Part shown: one piece after another, positions 16,897 through 26,714 of the stretch
Numbering within the stretch: the stretch's first letter is position 1
How the letters are laid out: each line of letters opens with the position of its first letter
Source: Pseudomonas sp. RIT-PI-r
GTDB lineage: Bacteria > Pseudomonadota > Gammaproteobacteria > Pseudomonadales > Pseudomonadaceae
Reading direction: 5' to 3'
Assembly: GCF_001297015.1 (NCBI RefSeq)
Contig: NZ_LIGE01000025.1
Coordinates: forward strand, 1-64,000
DNA length: 64,000 nt
The notes under the pieces: model-generated
Databases searched by the model: none
What the model saw: the letters and a program-made list of their open reading frames with translations, nothing else
What the model was told of the DNA's origin: nothing
Translations under genes and position numbers: made by a program

Positions 16897-19800
16897 ATGT
16901 CCTCTTCGTCCTCAGTTGATGAACAGCGGTTTCGTAAACTCCTGAGTCGCAACATCAGTCTGCCCCTCGGCGTAGGCATACTCAGTGCTGTGTTCTTTGT
17001 GTCGCTGATTACCTATTTGCTGTCGGTGATCCAGTGGGTCGAGCACACCGACCGGGTGATCAATAACGCCAATGAAGCAGTGAAACTCACGGTCGACCTG
17101 GAAACCGGCATGCGCGGCTTTCTGCTCAGCGGTGACGAACACTTTCTCGATCCGTACGAGACCGCCAAGCCGCGCATAACCGTCGCGCTCAATACCTTGC
17201 TTGAGCTGACCGCCGACAACCCCGTGCAAACCGATCGTCTGCGCCGTCTCAAGGCCTTGCAGACCGAGTGGGCGAACTATGCGCAGTCGATGATCGACCT
17301 GCAGCGCTCCAGCGGGGATTACAAGGCCGCCGTGAAGGCCGGGCGGGGCAAGCGCCTGACGGATGAAATCCGCAAACAGTTCGAAGATGTCATCGAAACC
17401 GAGCAAGTCCTGCGCACTACGCGTAACGAGGAAGTACGTCGCACGACGATCTGGAGCATCAGCCTGTACCTGCTGTTCATTGCCGGTATCAGTGGCTTGC
17501 TCGCCTATATCGGGCGGCGTGATCTGGTCAACCTGTCGCAAAGCTACGGCGCGACGCTCGCCGCACAAGAAGCCAGCGCCTATCGCCTGGAGCAGCAGGC
17601 GTGGCTGCGCAACGGTCAGACGCAACTGGCCGAACAAGTGCTGGGGCAACTGACGCTGAATTTGTTGGGGCGCAACATTCTGCAATTCTGCGCGCAGTAC
17701 CTCGGTACCGCTGTGGCGGCGTTATACGTCCGCGAAGAACACGGTGGCCTGAAACGAGTGGCCACTTACGGGTTCTCCCGCGAGCAGGAAGAACAGGATC
17801 AGTCGATTTACAGCGGCGAAGGTATCGTTGGCCAGGTCGCGCAGCAGGCGCGTCTGATTCGCCTCGATTCGGTCCCGGCCGATTACTTCAAAGTCAGCTC
17901 CGGCCTCGGCGAAGGTCTGCCGCACAGTGTGCTGGTCGTTCCAACCAGCGATGACGACCGGGTCAACGGTGTGATCGAACTGGGTTTCCTGCGCCCGCTC
18001 ACCGATCGCGATATCGAGTTGCTGGAACTGATTGCCGGTAATATCGGTACGTCGATCGAAGCCGCCCGTTACCGCCAGCGTTTGCAAGAGGTGCTTGCCG
18101 AAACCCAGCAGCTCAACGAAGAGTTGCAGGTGCAGCAGGAAGAACTGAAAACCGCCAACGAAGAACTGGAAGAACAGTCGCGGATTCTCAAGGAGTCCCA
18201 GGCGCATCTGGAAACCCAGCAAGTCGAGCTGGAACAGACCAACGAACAACTCGCGGAGCAGGCGCAAACCCTGGCCGAACAGCGCGATGCCATGGACCTG
18301 AAGAACACCGAACTCAATCAGGTTCAGGTGCAACTTGAAGAGCGCGCCGAAGAGTTGCAGCGTTCGAGCAAGTACAAATCCGAATTCCTCGCCAATATGT
18401 CCCACGAACTGCGCACGCCGCTGAACAGTTCGTTGATTCTGGCCAAGCTGCTGGCGGAAAACCCGCAAGACAATCTCAGCGCCGAACAGGTCAAGTTTGC
18501 CGAGTCGATCTACTCCGCCGGTAACGATCTGCTCAATCTGATCAACGATATTCTGGATATCTCCAAGGTCGAGGCAGGCAAGCTTGAAGTGATCGCGGAG
18601 AACACCAGCGTCGCGCGTCTGGCCGAAGGTTTGCGTGGTGTGTTCGAACCGATGGCGGCAGACAAGCGCCTGACCTTCAGTGTCGATTTGCTGCCGGGAA
18701 CACCGGCAACACTGTTCACTGACCGCCAACGCCTTGAGCAGGTGATCAAAAACCTGTTGTCCAACGCTGTGAAGTTCACTGAGCAAGGTACTGTCAGCCT
18801 GACCATCAGTGGCCAGCCGAATGACTGCGTGGCTTTCGTCGTGCGCGACTCCGGGATTGGTATCGCCGCCGATCAACAGGAAAGCATCTTCGAAGCGTTC
18901 CGTCAGGCCGATGGCACGACCAATCGCAAATACGGCGGTACCGGCCTGGGCCTGTCGATTTCGCGTGATCTGGCGACGCTGCTGGGTGGCACGATCAGCG
19001 TCACCAGCACACCGGGGCAGGGCAGTGTGTTCACGTTGCTGATGCCTCAGCAGTACAACGAGTCCGGCGAGGTCTCGACTGCGCCGTTGACGTTTACTCC
19101 GCCGCCACAGGCTGCGGCCGTTGTACCAGCGGCGATGGTTTCTCCACTGGCGCCGGTGCACATCCCGCGTTTCGCCGATGATCGCGACAAGGCACCGTTC
19201 GCCACGCGTTGCATCCTCGTGGTGGAAGATGAGCCGAACTTTGCGCACATCCTTTACGATCTGGCGCACGAACTCGGCTATCAATGCCTGGTCGCCCATG
19301 GCGCAGACGAAGGGTACGACCTCGCCCGTGAATTCGTTCCGGACGCGATCCTGCTCGACATGCGCCTGCCGGACCATTCCGGCCTCACCGTGTTGCAACG
19401 GCTCAAAGAGCATGCCGAAACCCGCCACATTCCGGTGCACGTCATTTCGGTTGAAGATCGGGTCGAAGCGGCCATGCACATGGGGGCAATCGGTTACGCG
19501 GTCAAACCTACGACTCGCGAGGAGCTCAAAGACGTGTTCGCTCGTCTTGAAGCCAAACTGACCCAAAAGGTCAAACGCGTGTTGCTGGTGGAAGACGACG
19601 ACTTGCAGCGCGAAAGCATCGCGCGCCTGATCGGCGACGAAGACATCGAAATTACCGCCGTCGGCCTCGCCCAGGAGGCTCTGGAAAAACTGCGCACGAC
19701 GATCTACGACTGCATGATCATCGACCTGAAGCTGCCTGACATGCTTGGTAATGATCTGCTCAAGCGCATGTCCACCGAGGACATCTGCTCGTTCCCGCCG

Positions 19801-20388
19801 GTCATCGTTTACACCGGACGCAACCTGACCCGCGACGAAGAGGCCGATCTACGCAAGTATTCGCGCTCGATTATCATCAAGGGCGCGCGCTCGCCAGAGC
19901 GTTTGCTGGATGAGGTCACACTCTTTTTGCACAAAGTCGAATCGCAGTTGTCCCATGAACGGCAGAAGATGCTCAAGACCGCGCGCAGCCGCGACAAGGT
20001 CTTCGAGGGTCGCAAAGTGCTGTTGGTGGACGACGATGTGCGCAACATTTTCGCCCTCACCAGCGCGCTGGAGACCAAAGGCGCAGTCGTGGTGATCGGC
20101 CGGAACGGTCGTGAGGCGATTGAGAGACTTAACGAAGTCGAGGACATCGATCTGGTGTTGATGGACGTGATGATGCCGGAAATGGATGGCTTCGAAGCCA
20201 CCGTTGAAATCCGCAAGGATCCGCGCTGGCGCAAGCTGCCAATCATCGCGGTGACGGCCAAGGCCATGAAGGATGATCAGGAGCGCTGCCTGCAAGCGGG
20301 CGCCAACGATTACCTGGCCAAGCCCATCGATCTGGATCGCCTGTTCTCGCTGATTCGCGTGTGGTTACCGAAGATGGAACGCATTTAG
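16897..20388 (+). CDS. Hybrid sensor kinase: CHASE3-GAF-HisKA-HATPase-REC-REC-REC
   Basis: 1163 residues from ATG 16,897 (AAGG upstream); a TTG extension at 16,852 is rejected. Order: membrane helix about 20-42; CHASE3 sensor with ETGMRGFLLSGDEHFLDPYE; second helix about 185-203; GAF domain about 240-390; coiled coil rich in Gln/Glu about 395-490; HisKA with His503 in MSHELRTPLNSS; HATPase with NLLSNAVKFT and GGTGLGLSISRDLA; then three receivers, each with its Asp (ILLDMRLPD, MIIDLKLPD, VLMDVMMPEMDG). It is bound in the inner membrane. The next gene overlaps by one base, so kinase, CheR, CheB and the second kinase form one operon. Confidence 0.93.
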   Translation: MSSSSSVDEQRFRKLLSRNISLPLGVGILSAVFFVSLITYLLSVIQWVEHTDRVINNANEAVKLTVDLETGMRGFLLSGDEHFLDPYETAKPRITVALNTLLELTADNPVQTDRLRRLKALQTEWANYAQSMIDLQRSSGDYKAAVKAGRGKRLTDEIRKQFEDVIETEQVLRTTRNEEVRRTTIWSISLYLLFIAGISGLLAYIGRRDLVNLSQSYGATLAAQEASAYRLEQQAWLRNGQTQLAEQVLGQLTLNLLGRNILQFCAQYLGTAVAALYVREEHGGLKRVATYGFSREQEEQDQSIYSGEGIVGQVAQQARLIRLDSVPADYFKVSSGLGEGLPHSVLVVPTSDDDRVNGVIELGFLRPLTDRDIELLELIAGNIGTSIEAARYRQRLQEVLAETQQLNEELQVQQEELKTANEELEEQSRILKESQAHLETQQVELEQTNEQLAEQAQTLAEQRDAMDLKNTELNQVQVQLEERAEELQRSSKYKSEFLANMSHELRTPLNSSLILAKLLAENPQDNLSAEQVKFAESIYSAGNDLLNLINDILDISKVEAGKLEVIAENTSVARLAEGLRGVFEPMAADKRLTFSVDLLPGTPATLFTDRQRLEQVIKNLLSNAVKFTEQGTVSLTISGQPNDCVAFVVRDSGIGIAADQQESIFEAFRQADGTTNRKYGGTGLGLSISRDLATLLGGTISVTSTPGQGSVFTLLMPQQYNESGEVSTAPLTFTPPPQAAAVVPAAMVSPLAPVHIPRFADDRDKAPFATRCILVVEDEPNFAHILYDLAHELGYQCLVAHGADEGYDLAREFVPDAILLDMRLPDHSGLTVLQRLKEHAETRHIPVHVISVEDRVEAAMHMGAIGYAVKPTTREELKDVFARLEAKLTQKVKRVLLVEDDDLQRESIARLIGDEDIEITAVGLAQEALEKLRTTIYDCMIIDLKLPDMLGNDLLKRMSTEDICSFPPVIVYTGRNLTRDEEADLRKYSRSIIIKGARSPERLLDEVTLFLHKVESQLSHERQKMLKTARSRDKVFEGRKVLLVDDDVRNIFALTSALETKGAVVVIGRNGREAIERLNEVEDIDLVLMDVMMPEMDGFEATVEIRKDPRWRKLPIIAVTAKAMKDDQERCLQAGANDYLAKPIDLDRLFSLIRVWLPKMERI

Positions 20389-21221
20389 TGGAACGCAGTA
20401 CGCCAGCTGAACGAAACAGTGAAATCGAGCTGCGCTTGTTGATCGAGGCGATTTACCTCAAGTACAGCTACGATTTTCGCGATTATTCCGGTGCTTCGAT
20501 CAAGCGCCGGGTGCAGCACGCACTCGGCCAGTTCGAATGTGCGACCATTTCGGCCCTGCAGGAAAAGGTTCTGCACGATCCGACAGCGTTCATGCAGTTG
20601 CTGCAATTGCTGACGATTCCGGTCAGCGAGATGTTTCGCGACCCGTCGCACTTCCTCGCGATCCGCAGGGAAGTGGTGCCGTTGCTGCGCACTTATCCGT
20701 CGATCAAGATCTGGATCGCCGGGTGCAGCACGGGCGAGGAGGTCTATTCGATGGCGATTCTGCTGCGCGAAGAAGGCCTGCTCGATCGCACGATCATCTA
20801 TGCCACGGACATCAATCCGCGCTCGCTGGACAAGGCCAAGCAGGGGATCTTCTCGATGGAGAATGTTCGCGCGTATACGGCCAACTATCAGCAGGCCGGT
20901 GGTCAGCGCTCGTTTGCCGACTACTACACGGCAGCGTACGGTTACGCGATTTTCGACAAGAGCCTGTGCGAAAACGTGACCTTCGCCGACCACAGTCTGG
21001 CGACCGACAGCGTGTTCTCCGAAACACAATTGATTTCCTGCCGCAACGTGCTGATTTACTTCAACAAGAAGCTACAGGATCGCGCGTTCGGGCTGTTCCA
21101 TGAATCGCTTTGCCATCGCGGCTTTCTGGTGCTGGGCAGCAAAGAGACGCTGGATTTTTCCAGCTACGCAAACCAGTTCGAAGCGCTGGTGAAACAAGAA
21201 CGGATCTACCGCAAAACATGA
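20388..21221 (+). CDS. CheR-type protein-glutamate methyltransferase
   Basis: 277 residues if translation begins at GTG 20,388, which shares its G with the kinase TAG (TAGTG); a GTG at 20,361 would add nine residues. N-terminal helical domain (RLLIEAIYLKYSYDFRDYSGASIKRRV), then SAM-binding IWIAGCSTGEEVYSMAI, IIYATDINPRSLDKA and ISCRNVLIYFNKKLQ, as in CheR. No TPR tail. No chemoreceptor is nearby, so the methyl acceptor may be the kinase itself or another signalling protein. Confidence 0.88.
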   Translation: MERSTPAERNSEIELRLLIEAIYLKYSYDFRDYSGASIKRRVQHALGQFECATISALQEKVLHDPTAFMQLLQLLTIPVSEMFRDPSHFLAIRREVVPLLRTYPSIKIWIAGCSTGEEVYSMAILLREEGLLDRTIIYATDINPRSLDKAKQGIFSMENVRAYTANYQQAGGQRSFADYYTAAYGYAIFDKSLCENVTFADHSLATDSVFSETQLISCRNVLIYFNKKLQDRAFGLFHESLCHRGFLVLGSKETLDFSSYANQFEALVKQERIYRKT

Positions 21222-21811
21222 ACGAGGCCGTGGATTTACCTCGCGTCGAGGCGATTGTGGTCGGTGCTTCCGCCGGTGGCGTTGAGGCGCTGTTGAGTCT
21301 GCTCGTGCCGCTGCGCCGAGGCTATGCATTACCGATCATCGTTGTTCTGCATCTGCCTGAAGAGCGCCGCAGCCAATTGGCCGAGGTCTTCGCCCGGCGC
21401 GTGGAGCTGCCGGTGCACGAAGCTGCCGACAAGCAGGACATCGTTGCCGGCAATGTGTATTTCGCCACGCCGGGTTATCACCTCTCGGTGGAGCAGGATC
21501 GCAGCCTTTCGCTGAGTCTTGAGGACCGCGTGCATTATTCCCGGCCTTCGATTGATTACCTGTTTGAATCGGCCGCCGACGCTTACGGTGCATCACTGGC
21601 CGCTGTCCTCCTGACCGGCGCCAATCACGATGGCGCGCGCGGGCTGGCCGAGGTCAAGCGCTGCGGTGGCTTGACCATCGTCCAGGATCCCGAAGAGGCG
21701 CAAGTCGCCACCATGCCCCTGGCTGCATTGAAGGTTCAGCAGCCGGATCATGTCCTACCCATTCACGGCATCGGCCGTCTGCTTGTCGAGCTGGAACGAA
21801 TCGCATGCTGA
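21218..21811 (+). CDS. CheB-type methylesterase, catalytic domain only
   Basis: 197 residues, ATG 21,218 overlapping the CheR stop (ATGA). No receiver domain. Catalytic elements: Ser in VVGASAGGVEAL, His in VLHLPEERRS, Asp in LLTGANHDGARG. It should hydrolyse glutamyl methyl esters, opposing the CheR homologue. Without a receiver its activity is presumably controlled by partners, for example the flanking kinases. Confidence 0.88.
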   Translation: MNEAVDLPRVEAIVVGASAGGVEALLSLLVPLRRGYALPIIVVLHLPEERRSQLAEVFARRVELPVHEAADKQDIVAGNVYFATPGYHLSVEQDRSLSLSLEDRVHYSRPSIDYLFESAADAYGASLAAVLLTGANHDGARGLAEVKRCGGLTIVQDPEEAQVATMPLAALKVQQPDHVLPIHGIGRLLVELERIAC

Positions 21812-23019
21812 GTAATATCCAAGCCAAACTGCTGATCGTCGACGATCTGCCGGAGAACCTGCTGGCACTCGAAGCGCTGATCAAGCGTGAAGACCGTACC
21901 GTCTACAAAGCCTTGTCGGCGGATGAAGCCCTGTCGTTGCTGCTGCAGCACGAGTTCGCCATGGCTATCCTCGACGTGCAGATGCCGGGCATGAACGGCT
22001 TCGAACTCGCCGAGTTGATGCGCGGCACCGAGAAAACCAAGAACATCCCGATCATTTTCGTCAGCGCCGCCGGTCGTGAACTGAACTACGCGTTCAAGGG
22101 CTACGAAAGTGGGGCGGTGGACTTTCTGCACAAACCGCTGGATATCCATGCGGTGAAGAGCAAGGTCAACGTTTTCGTCGACCTGTACCGCCAGAGCAAG
22201 GCGATGAAGCAGCAGGTCGAAGCGCTGGAGCAGGCCCGCCGCGAGCAGGAAGCGTTGTTGCAACAACTGCAAAGCACCCAACTGGAACTGGAGCAGGCGG
22301 TGCGTATGCGCGATGACTTCATGTCGATCGTTGCCCATGAAGTGCGTACGCCGCTCAACGGTCTGATTCTCGAAACCCAGTTGCGCAAGATGCACCTGGC
22401 TCGGGACAACGCAGCGGCATTCACCCTCGACAAGATGCACGCCATGGTCGACCGTGATGAGCGGCAGATCAAAAGCCTGATTCGCCTGATCGAAGACATG
22501 CTCGATGTGTCGCGCATTCGCACTGGCAAACTGTCGATCCGGCCGAGTCGTTTCGATCTGGTGCAATTGGTCAGCAACCTGCTGCAAAACTTCGCGGCAC
22601 AGATCGAAGCTGCGGAAACCGACGTGTCGTTCACCGCGCCAGCACCGGTGGAAGGCCATTGGGACGAGTTCCGCATCGAGCAGGTGGTGTCCAACCTGCT
22701 GACCAACGCTCTGCGCTACGGCGGTCGCAGCCCGATCCAGGTACGGGTTTACCGCGAAGGCGATGAGGCGCGGGTCGAGGTGCAGGACTGTGGCATCGGC
22801 ATCAGCCAAGAGAATCAGAAGCGTATTTTCCAACAGTTCGAACGGGTTTCCGCCAAGACGGTAGTGGCCGGGCTCGGGCTGGGTCTGTTCATTTCCGAGC
22901 AGATCGTCGCCGCCCATGGCGGCTCCATCGTCGTCGAGAGTGAAATCAACGAAGGCGCCCTGTTTCGCGTTTGTCTGCCGATCCAGGAAAACGGCAAATC
23001 CGACGCAACCTCTGAGTGA
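21805..23019 (+). CDS. Receiver-histidine kinase (REC-HisKA-HATPase)
   Basis: 404 residues; ATG 21,805 overlaps the CheB stop. Receiver first (LLIVDDLPENLLALEALI, Asp in MAILDVQMPGMNGFEL, Lys in FLHKPLDI), then a short coiled coil, HisKA (MSIVAHEVRTPLNGL) and HATPase (NLLTNALRYGG, DCGIGISQENQKRIF, GLGLGLFISEQI). No membrane segment. As a cytoplasmic kinase with an input receiver it can take phosphate-dependent input from the first kinase. Confidence 0.92.
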   Translation: MLSNIQAKLLIVDDLPENLLALEALIKREDRTVYKALSADEALSLLLQHEFAMAILDVQMPGMNGFELAELMRGTEKTKNIPIIFVSAAGRELNYAFKGYESGAVDFLHKPLDIHAVKSKVNVFVDLYRQSKAMKQQVEALEQARREQEALLQQLQSTQLELEQAVRMRDDFMSIVAHEVRTPLNGLILETQLRKMHLARDNAAAFTLDKMHAMVDRDERQIKSLIRLIEDMLDVSRIRTGKLSIRPSRFDLVQLVSNLLQNFAAQIEAAETDVSFTAPAPVEGHWDEFRIEQVVSNLLTNALRYGGRSPIQVRVYREGDEARVEVQDCGIGISQENQKRIFQQFERVSAKTVVAGLGLGLFISEQIVAAHGGSIVVESEINEGALFRVCLPIQENGKSDATSE

Positions 23020-23063
23020 CCGCACGGTCGTATCAGCAGCTATTGACCGAACAAAGGCTTCCC

Positions 23064-23441
23064 ATGAGCGTAGATGCGCAAGATGTAGTACTCGTCGTCG
23101 AGGACGAACCGGTTATCTTGATGGTCCTGACCGATTATTTGTCAGGGCAGGGCTATCGTGTGTTGCAGGCGGACAGCGGCGAGCAGGCTTTCGAAATCCT
23201 TGCAAGCAAGCCGCATCTGGATGTGTTGATCACCGACTTCCGTTTGCCCGGCGGCATCTCTGGCGTGCAGATCGCCGAACCGGCGGTCAAGTTGCGACCT
23301 GACCTCAAGGTGATTTTCATCAGCGGTTATCCGCAGGAAATCCGCGAGACCGGCAGCCCGATCACGCGCAAGGCGCCGATCCTCGAAAAGCCCTTCGATC
23401 TGGATGTACTGCAGGAAAAAATCCAGGAACTGCTGGCCTGA
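23064..23441 (+). CDS. Single-domain response regulator
   Basis: 125 residues from ATG 23,064, with AAAGGC upstream. Bare receiver: LVVEDEPVILMVLTDYLS, Asp in VLITDFRLPGGISG, Lys in ILEKPFDLDVLQEK. It is the last gene of the signalling operon, 44 bp after the second kinase and followed by a REPIN. Confidence 0.9.
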   Translation: MSVDAQDVVLVVEDEPVILMVLTDYLSGQGYRVLQADSGEQAFEILASKPHLDVLITDFRLPGGISGVQIAEPAVKLRPDLKVIFISGYPQEIRETGSPITRKAPILEKPFDLDVLQEKIQELLA

Positions 23442-23447
23442 TATCTG

Positions 23448-23532
23448 TGTAGGAGCTGCCGCAGGCTGCGATCTTTTGATGTTGATCGTTAAAAACAAGA
23501 TCAAAAGATCGCAGCCTGCGGCAGCTCCTACA
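23448..23532. repeat. REPIN between convergent signalling genes
   Basis: Inverted arms TGTAGGAGCTGCCGCAGGC...ATCTTTTG and CAAAAGATCGCAGCCTGCGG...CTCCTACA are perfect complements around a short AT-rich spacer. Same family as 8127-8210. Could act as a bidirectional terminator between the two convergent signalling operons. Confidence 0.88.
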
Positions 23533-23544
23533 GTTTCAGCATTA

Positions 23545-25215
23545 TCAGCTTTTGATCATTTCGCGGACCTTCGCGGTCAGCAGATCGAAGGTGAAGGGCT
23601 TGGTGATCATCTGCATTCCAGAGTCGAGAAAACCGCCGCGTACTGCCGCATGCTCGGCGTACCCGGTGATGAATAACACCTTCAGGCCAGGCCGGTACTG
23701 CCGACCTACTTCGGCCAGTTGCCGGCCGTTCATGCCCGGCAGACCAACGTCGCTGATCAGCAGGTCGATCCGTTGCGCCGAGTTGAGGATCGGCACAGCG
23801 CCGTCGGCATCACTGGCTTCGACAAACGCATAGCCCAGCTCACTGAGCACGCCGCTGACCAGTACGCGCACGGCCGGATCGTCTTCGACAATCAATACGG
23901 TTTCGCCATCCATTGCATGAGGAGTCTGCCCGCTGTCGGTAACCGGTTGCTCGTCTTCTTCGCCGCGAAAGCGCGGCAAGTAGAGTTTGACTGTGGTGCC
24001 TTGATCGATTTCGCTGTCGATGGACACATGCCCGCGCGACTGCTTGCTGAAACCGTAGATCATCGACAGGCCCAGCCCGGTGCCCTGACCAATCGGTTTG
24101 GTGGTGAAAAAGGGATCGAATGCGCGGTTTATCACACTTTGCGGCATACCGCTGCCGTTGTCGGTGACGCTGAGCATCACGTAATCGCCCGGTTCAAGGT
24201 TGCTGCAGGCCTCGGTGAATTCGCTATCCAGCACCTGATTGCTGGTTTCCACCACCAGTTTTCCACCCTCGGGCATCGCGTCGCGGGCGTTGATCACCAG
24301 GTTGAGCAGGGCGCTTTCCAGTTGATTGGGATCCGCTTCGGCGACCCACAATTTGTCGTGCAGGCGCATCTCCAGATGAATGCTTTCGTTGAGACTGCGC
24401 TGCAGCAGTTCCCCCATCGACAGCACCAGGGTATTCATTTGCACCGCTTTGGAGTCGAGTGACTGCCGACGGGAAAACGCCAGTAGTCGATGGGTCAGGC
24501 TGGCGGCGCGGTTGGCTGAGGTCACGCCGAGGTCGATCAGGCTGTCGAGATCGTCCGTACGCCCGCGCGCCAAGCGCCGGCGCAACAACTCCAGGCTGCC
24601 GATAATCCCGGTGAGCATGTTGTTGAAGTCGTGTGCGATGCCCCCCGTGAGCTGGCCGACCGCTTCCATTTTCTGCGACTGACGCAATGCTTCTTCGTTA
24701 TGCCGCAATTGCGCGGTGCGTTCTTCGACTTGGTGTTCAAGGGTTTCCAGCGTCGATTGCAGACGTCGCTCGCTTTCACTCAAATCGATCAGTCGGTCGC
24801 GGGCTTCGTATTGTCGTCGTCGGCCACGCAGGGCGGCGGACACCAGACTGATCAGTGTCGCTGGATGAAACGGGCGTTCAAGAAAGGTGACGTTGCCGAG
24901 CAGATTGCTCAGTTTCGAGGAGGGGCCTTGCTCTTGTCCGCCGTGATGAGTGAGCAGCACGATCGGCAGATCCGACCACGCCGGCTGCAGCTCCAGATGC
25001 AGGAACAGCGCTTCGAGTTCCGGGCCGCGCAAGGCTTCGGCAGCGATCAACAGCAAGCCTGCGCCGAGTTCCAGTTCGGTACAGAGCGTGCCCAGCCCGG
25101 GCGTGACCAGGCCGCCATAACCTGCCTCGTTGAGGATCATCAGGGCAATCTGACTGTCGCGACCCACGGGGGCCAGAATCAGCGCCCGTTCGGCCAGCGG
25201 CACCGACACCGTCAC
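23545..25215 (-). CDS. Hybrid kinase: degenerate receiver-HisKA-HATPase-REC
   Basis: 556 residues; GTG 25,215 overlaps the TGA of the upstream KaiC gene (GTGA). Residues about 10-130 look like a receiver fold, but where the phospho-Asp strand should be it reads GLLLIAAEALRG, with no Asp: a pseudo-receiver. Then a coiled coil, HisKA (GQLTGGIAHDFNNMLTG), HATPase (NLVINARDAMPEGG, DNGSGMPQSVI, GTGLGLSMIYGF) and a normal C-terminal receiver (LLISDVGLPGMNGRQL). Translational coupling to KaiC implies a joint function. Confidence 0.9.
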   Translation of the reverse strand: MTVSVPLAERALILAPVGRDSQIALMILNEAGYGGLVTPGLGTLCTELELGAGLLLIAAEALRGPELEALFLHLELQPAWSDLPIVLLTHHGGQEQGPSSKLSNLLGNVTFLERPFHPATLISLVSAALRGRRRQYEARDRLIDLSESERRLQSTLETLEHQVEERTAQLRHNEEALRQSQKMEAVGQLTGGIAHDFNNMLTGIIGSLELLRRRLARGRTDDLDSLIDLGVTSANRAASLTHRLLAFSRRQSLDSKAVQMNTLVLSMGELLQRSLNESIHLEMRLHDKLWVAEADPNQLESALLNLVINARDAMPEGGKLVVETSNQVLDSEFTEACSNLEPGDYVMLSVTDNGSGMPQSVINRAFDPFFTTKPIGQGTGLGLSMIYGFSKQSRGHVSIDSEIDQGTTVKLYLPRFRGEEDEQPVTDSGQTPHAMDGETVLIVEDDPAVRVLVSGVLSELGYAFVEASDADGAVPILNSAQRIDLLISDVGLPGMNGRQLAEVGRQYRPGLKVLFITGYAEHAAVRGGFLDSGMQMITKPFTFDLLTAKVREMIKS

Positions 25216-26714
25216 AAGGTTTCTTCCTGAAGCAGCGGGTTGCTTGCGCCGAGGTAGGTCGGTACGCCGCGCAACACACCCTGAAAGGCCTCAAGTGGTT
25301 CGCCGATGGTCATGCCTTGCGCCGAAATGCGGTATTCACGAATCGTCGATTCATGGCTGCCGGTGCGTTTCTTGATGATGGAAATGGCCCGGCGCACCTT
25401 GCCCAGTGCTTCGAAATAACGCAACAGAATCACCGTGTCGGCCAGATATGTGATGTCGACCGGTGCCTGCATGTCGCCGACCAGACCATGCTGGGCGACA
25501 GTCATGAATGTCGCAGCACCTTTGCGGTTAAGGTACAGCAGCAACTCGTGCATGTGCAGCACCAAGGCGTTTTCTTCCGGCATCGCTGCCTGATAACCAT
25601 TGATACTGTCGATGACCACGGTTTTAATCTGGCCCTCATCGACGCAACGTCGCACCCGATGGGAAAACTCGCCTGGCGACAACTCGGCCGCATCGACCTG
25701 ATCGATCAGCAGATTACCGGTGTCTTGCAGGGCCTTGAGATCAATGCCGATGTTCTTCATGCGCTCGAACAGCAAGCCCAGTTCTTCATCGAAAATAAAC
25801 AGTGCAGCTTTTTCGCCGCGTTGTACGGCGGCAGCGGCAAACACCATCGAGATAAGTGATTTACCGGTACCGGCGGGACCGAGAATCAGTGTGCTTGAGC
25901 CGGTTTCGATGCCGCCACCGAGCAGAGCATCCAATTCCTTGATGCCGCTGGTCAATTGCAGGCGTGGGTAGTCGCCGCGATGTTCTGCCGCCACCAATCG
26001 CGGGAACACATGCAAGCCGTCGCCCATGATGGTGAAATCATGGAAGCCGCCGCGATACTTCTGGCCACGGTACTTCACCACTCGCACGCGCCGTCGCTCG
26101 GCGCCGTAGTTGGGCGTCAGCTCTTCGAGGCGGATGACCCCGTGAGCGACGCTGTGCACGGTCTTGTCGAGTGATTCGGTGGTGAGGTCGTCAAGCAGCA
26201 GAACCGTGGCGTTGTAGCGCACGAAATAATGCTTGATCGCCAGAATCTGTCGGCGATAGCGCAAAGAACTTTGTGCCAGCAAGCGAATCTCCGAGAGGCT
26301 GTCGAGCACTACGCGGGTTGGCTTGACACGCTCGACGGCCTCGAAAATCTGCTTGGTCGCCTCGCCCAACTCCAGATCGGAAGAGTAGAGCAAGCTTTGC
26401 TGGTGCTCGGCATTGAGCAGGCTTTCCGGCGGCGTCAGCTCGAAGATCACGATATTTTCGTCCAGCTCCCAGCCATGCGATGCGGCGCCTTGGCGCAATT
26501 CACGCTCGGTTTCCGACAGCGTGATGTACAGAGTGCGTTCGCCCGCAACGGAGCCCGCCCTCAGGAAGTGCAAAGCGGCAGTGGTTTTGCCTGTACCGGG
26601 TTCACCCTCAAGCAAAAAAACATGCCCGCGAGACAATCCACCGGCCAGGATATCGTCCAGACCATTGATGCCGGTGGCAGCTTTTGCACTGATAAACTCG
26701 TTGGATGTAGACAA
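25212..26714 (-). CDS. KaiC-like double RecA-domain ATPase
   Basis: 500 residues if TTG 26,714 (STSNEFISAKAATGI) is used, supported by GAGAGGG six bases upstream; ATG 26,729 is the alternative and lacks a ribosome site. Two RecA-like domains in tandem: Walker A GEPGTGKTT (domain 1) and GPAGTGKSL (domain 2), Walker B-like strands VVLDSLSE and VVIDSINGY. Outside cyanobacteria such KaiC homologues occur without KaiA and KaiB and pair with histidine kinases, as here. A timing, redox or stress role is inference. Confidence 0.88.
   Translation of the reverse strand: MSTSNEFISAKAATGINGLDDILAGGLSRGHVFLLEGEPGTGKTTAALHFLRAGSVAGERTLYITLSETERELRQGAASHGWELDENIVIFELTPPESLLNAEHQQSLLYSSDLELGEATKQIFEAVERVKPTRVVLDSLSEIRLLAQSSLRYRRQILAIKHYFVRYNATVLLLDDLTTESLDKTVHSVAHGVIRLEELTPNYGAERRRVRVVKYRGQKYRGGFHDFTIMGDGLHVFPRLVAAEHRGDYPRLQLTSGIKELDALLGGGIETGSSTLILGPAGTGKSLISMVFAAAAVQRGEKAALFIFDEELGLLFERMKNIGIDLKALQDTGNLLIDQVDAAELSPGEFSHRVRRCVDEGQIKTVVIDSINGYQAAMPEENALVLHMHELLLYLNRKGAATFMTVAQHGLVGDMQAPVDITYLADTVILLRYFEALGKVRRAISIIKKRTGSHESTIREYRISAQGMTIGEPLEAFQGVLRGVPTYLGASNPLLQEETL

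Noticed and set aside
17722..19566. 614-codon open frame antisense to the large hybrid kinase
   Set aside because: Same composition effect; the plus-strand kinase has every expected motif.
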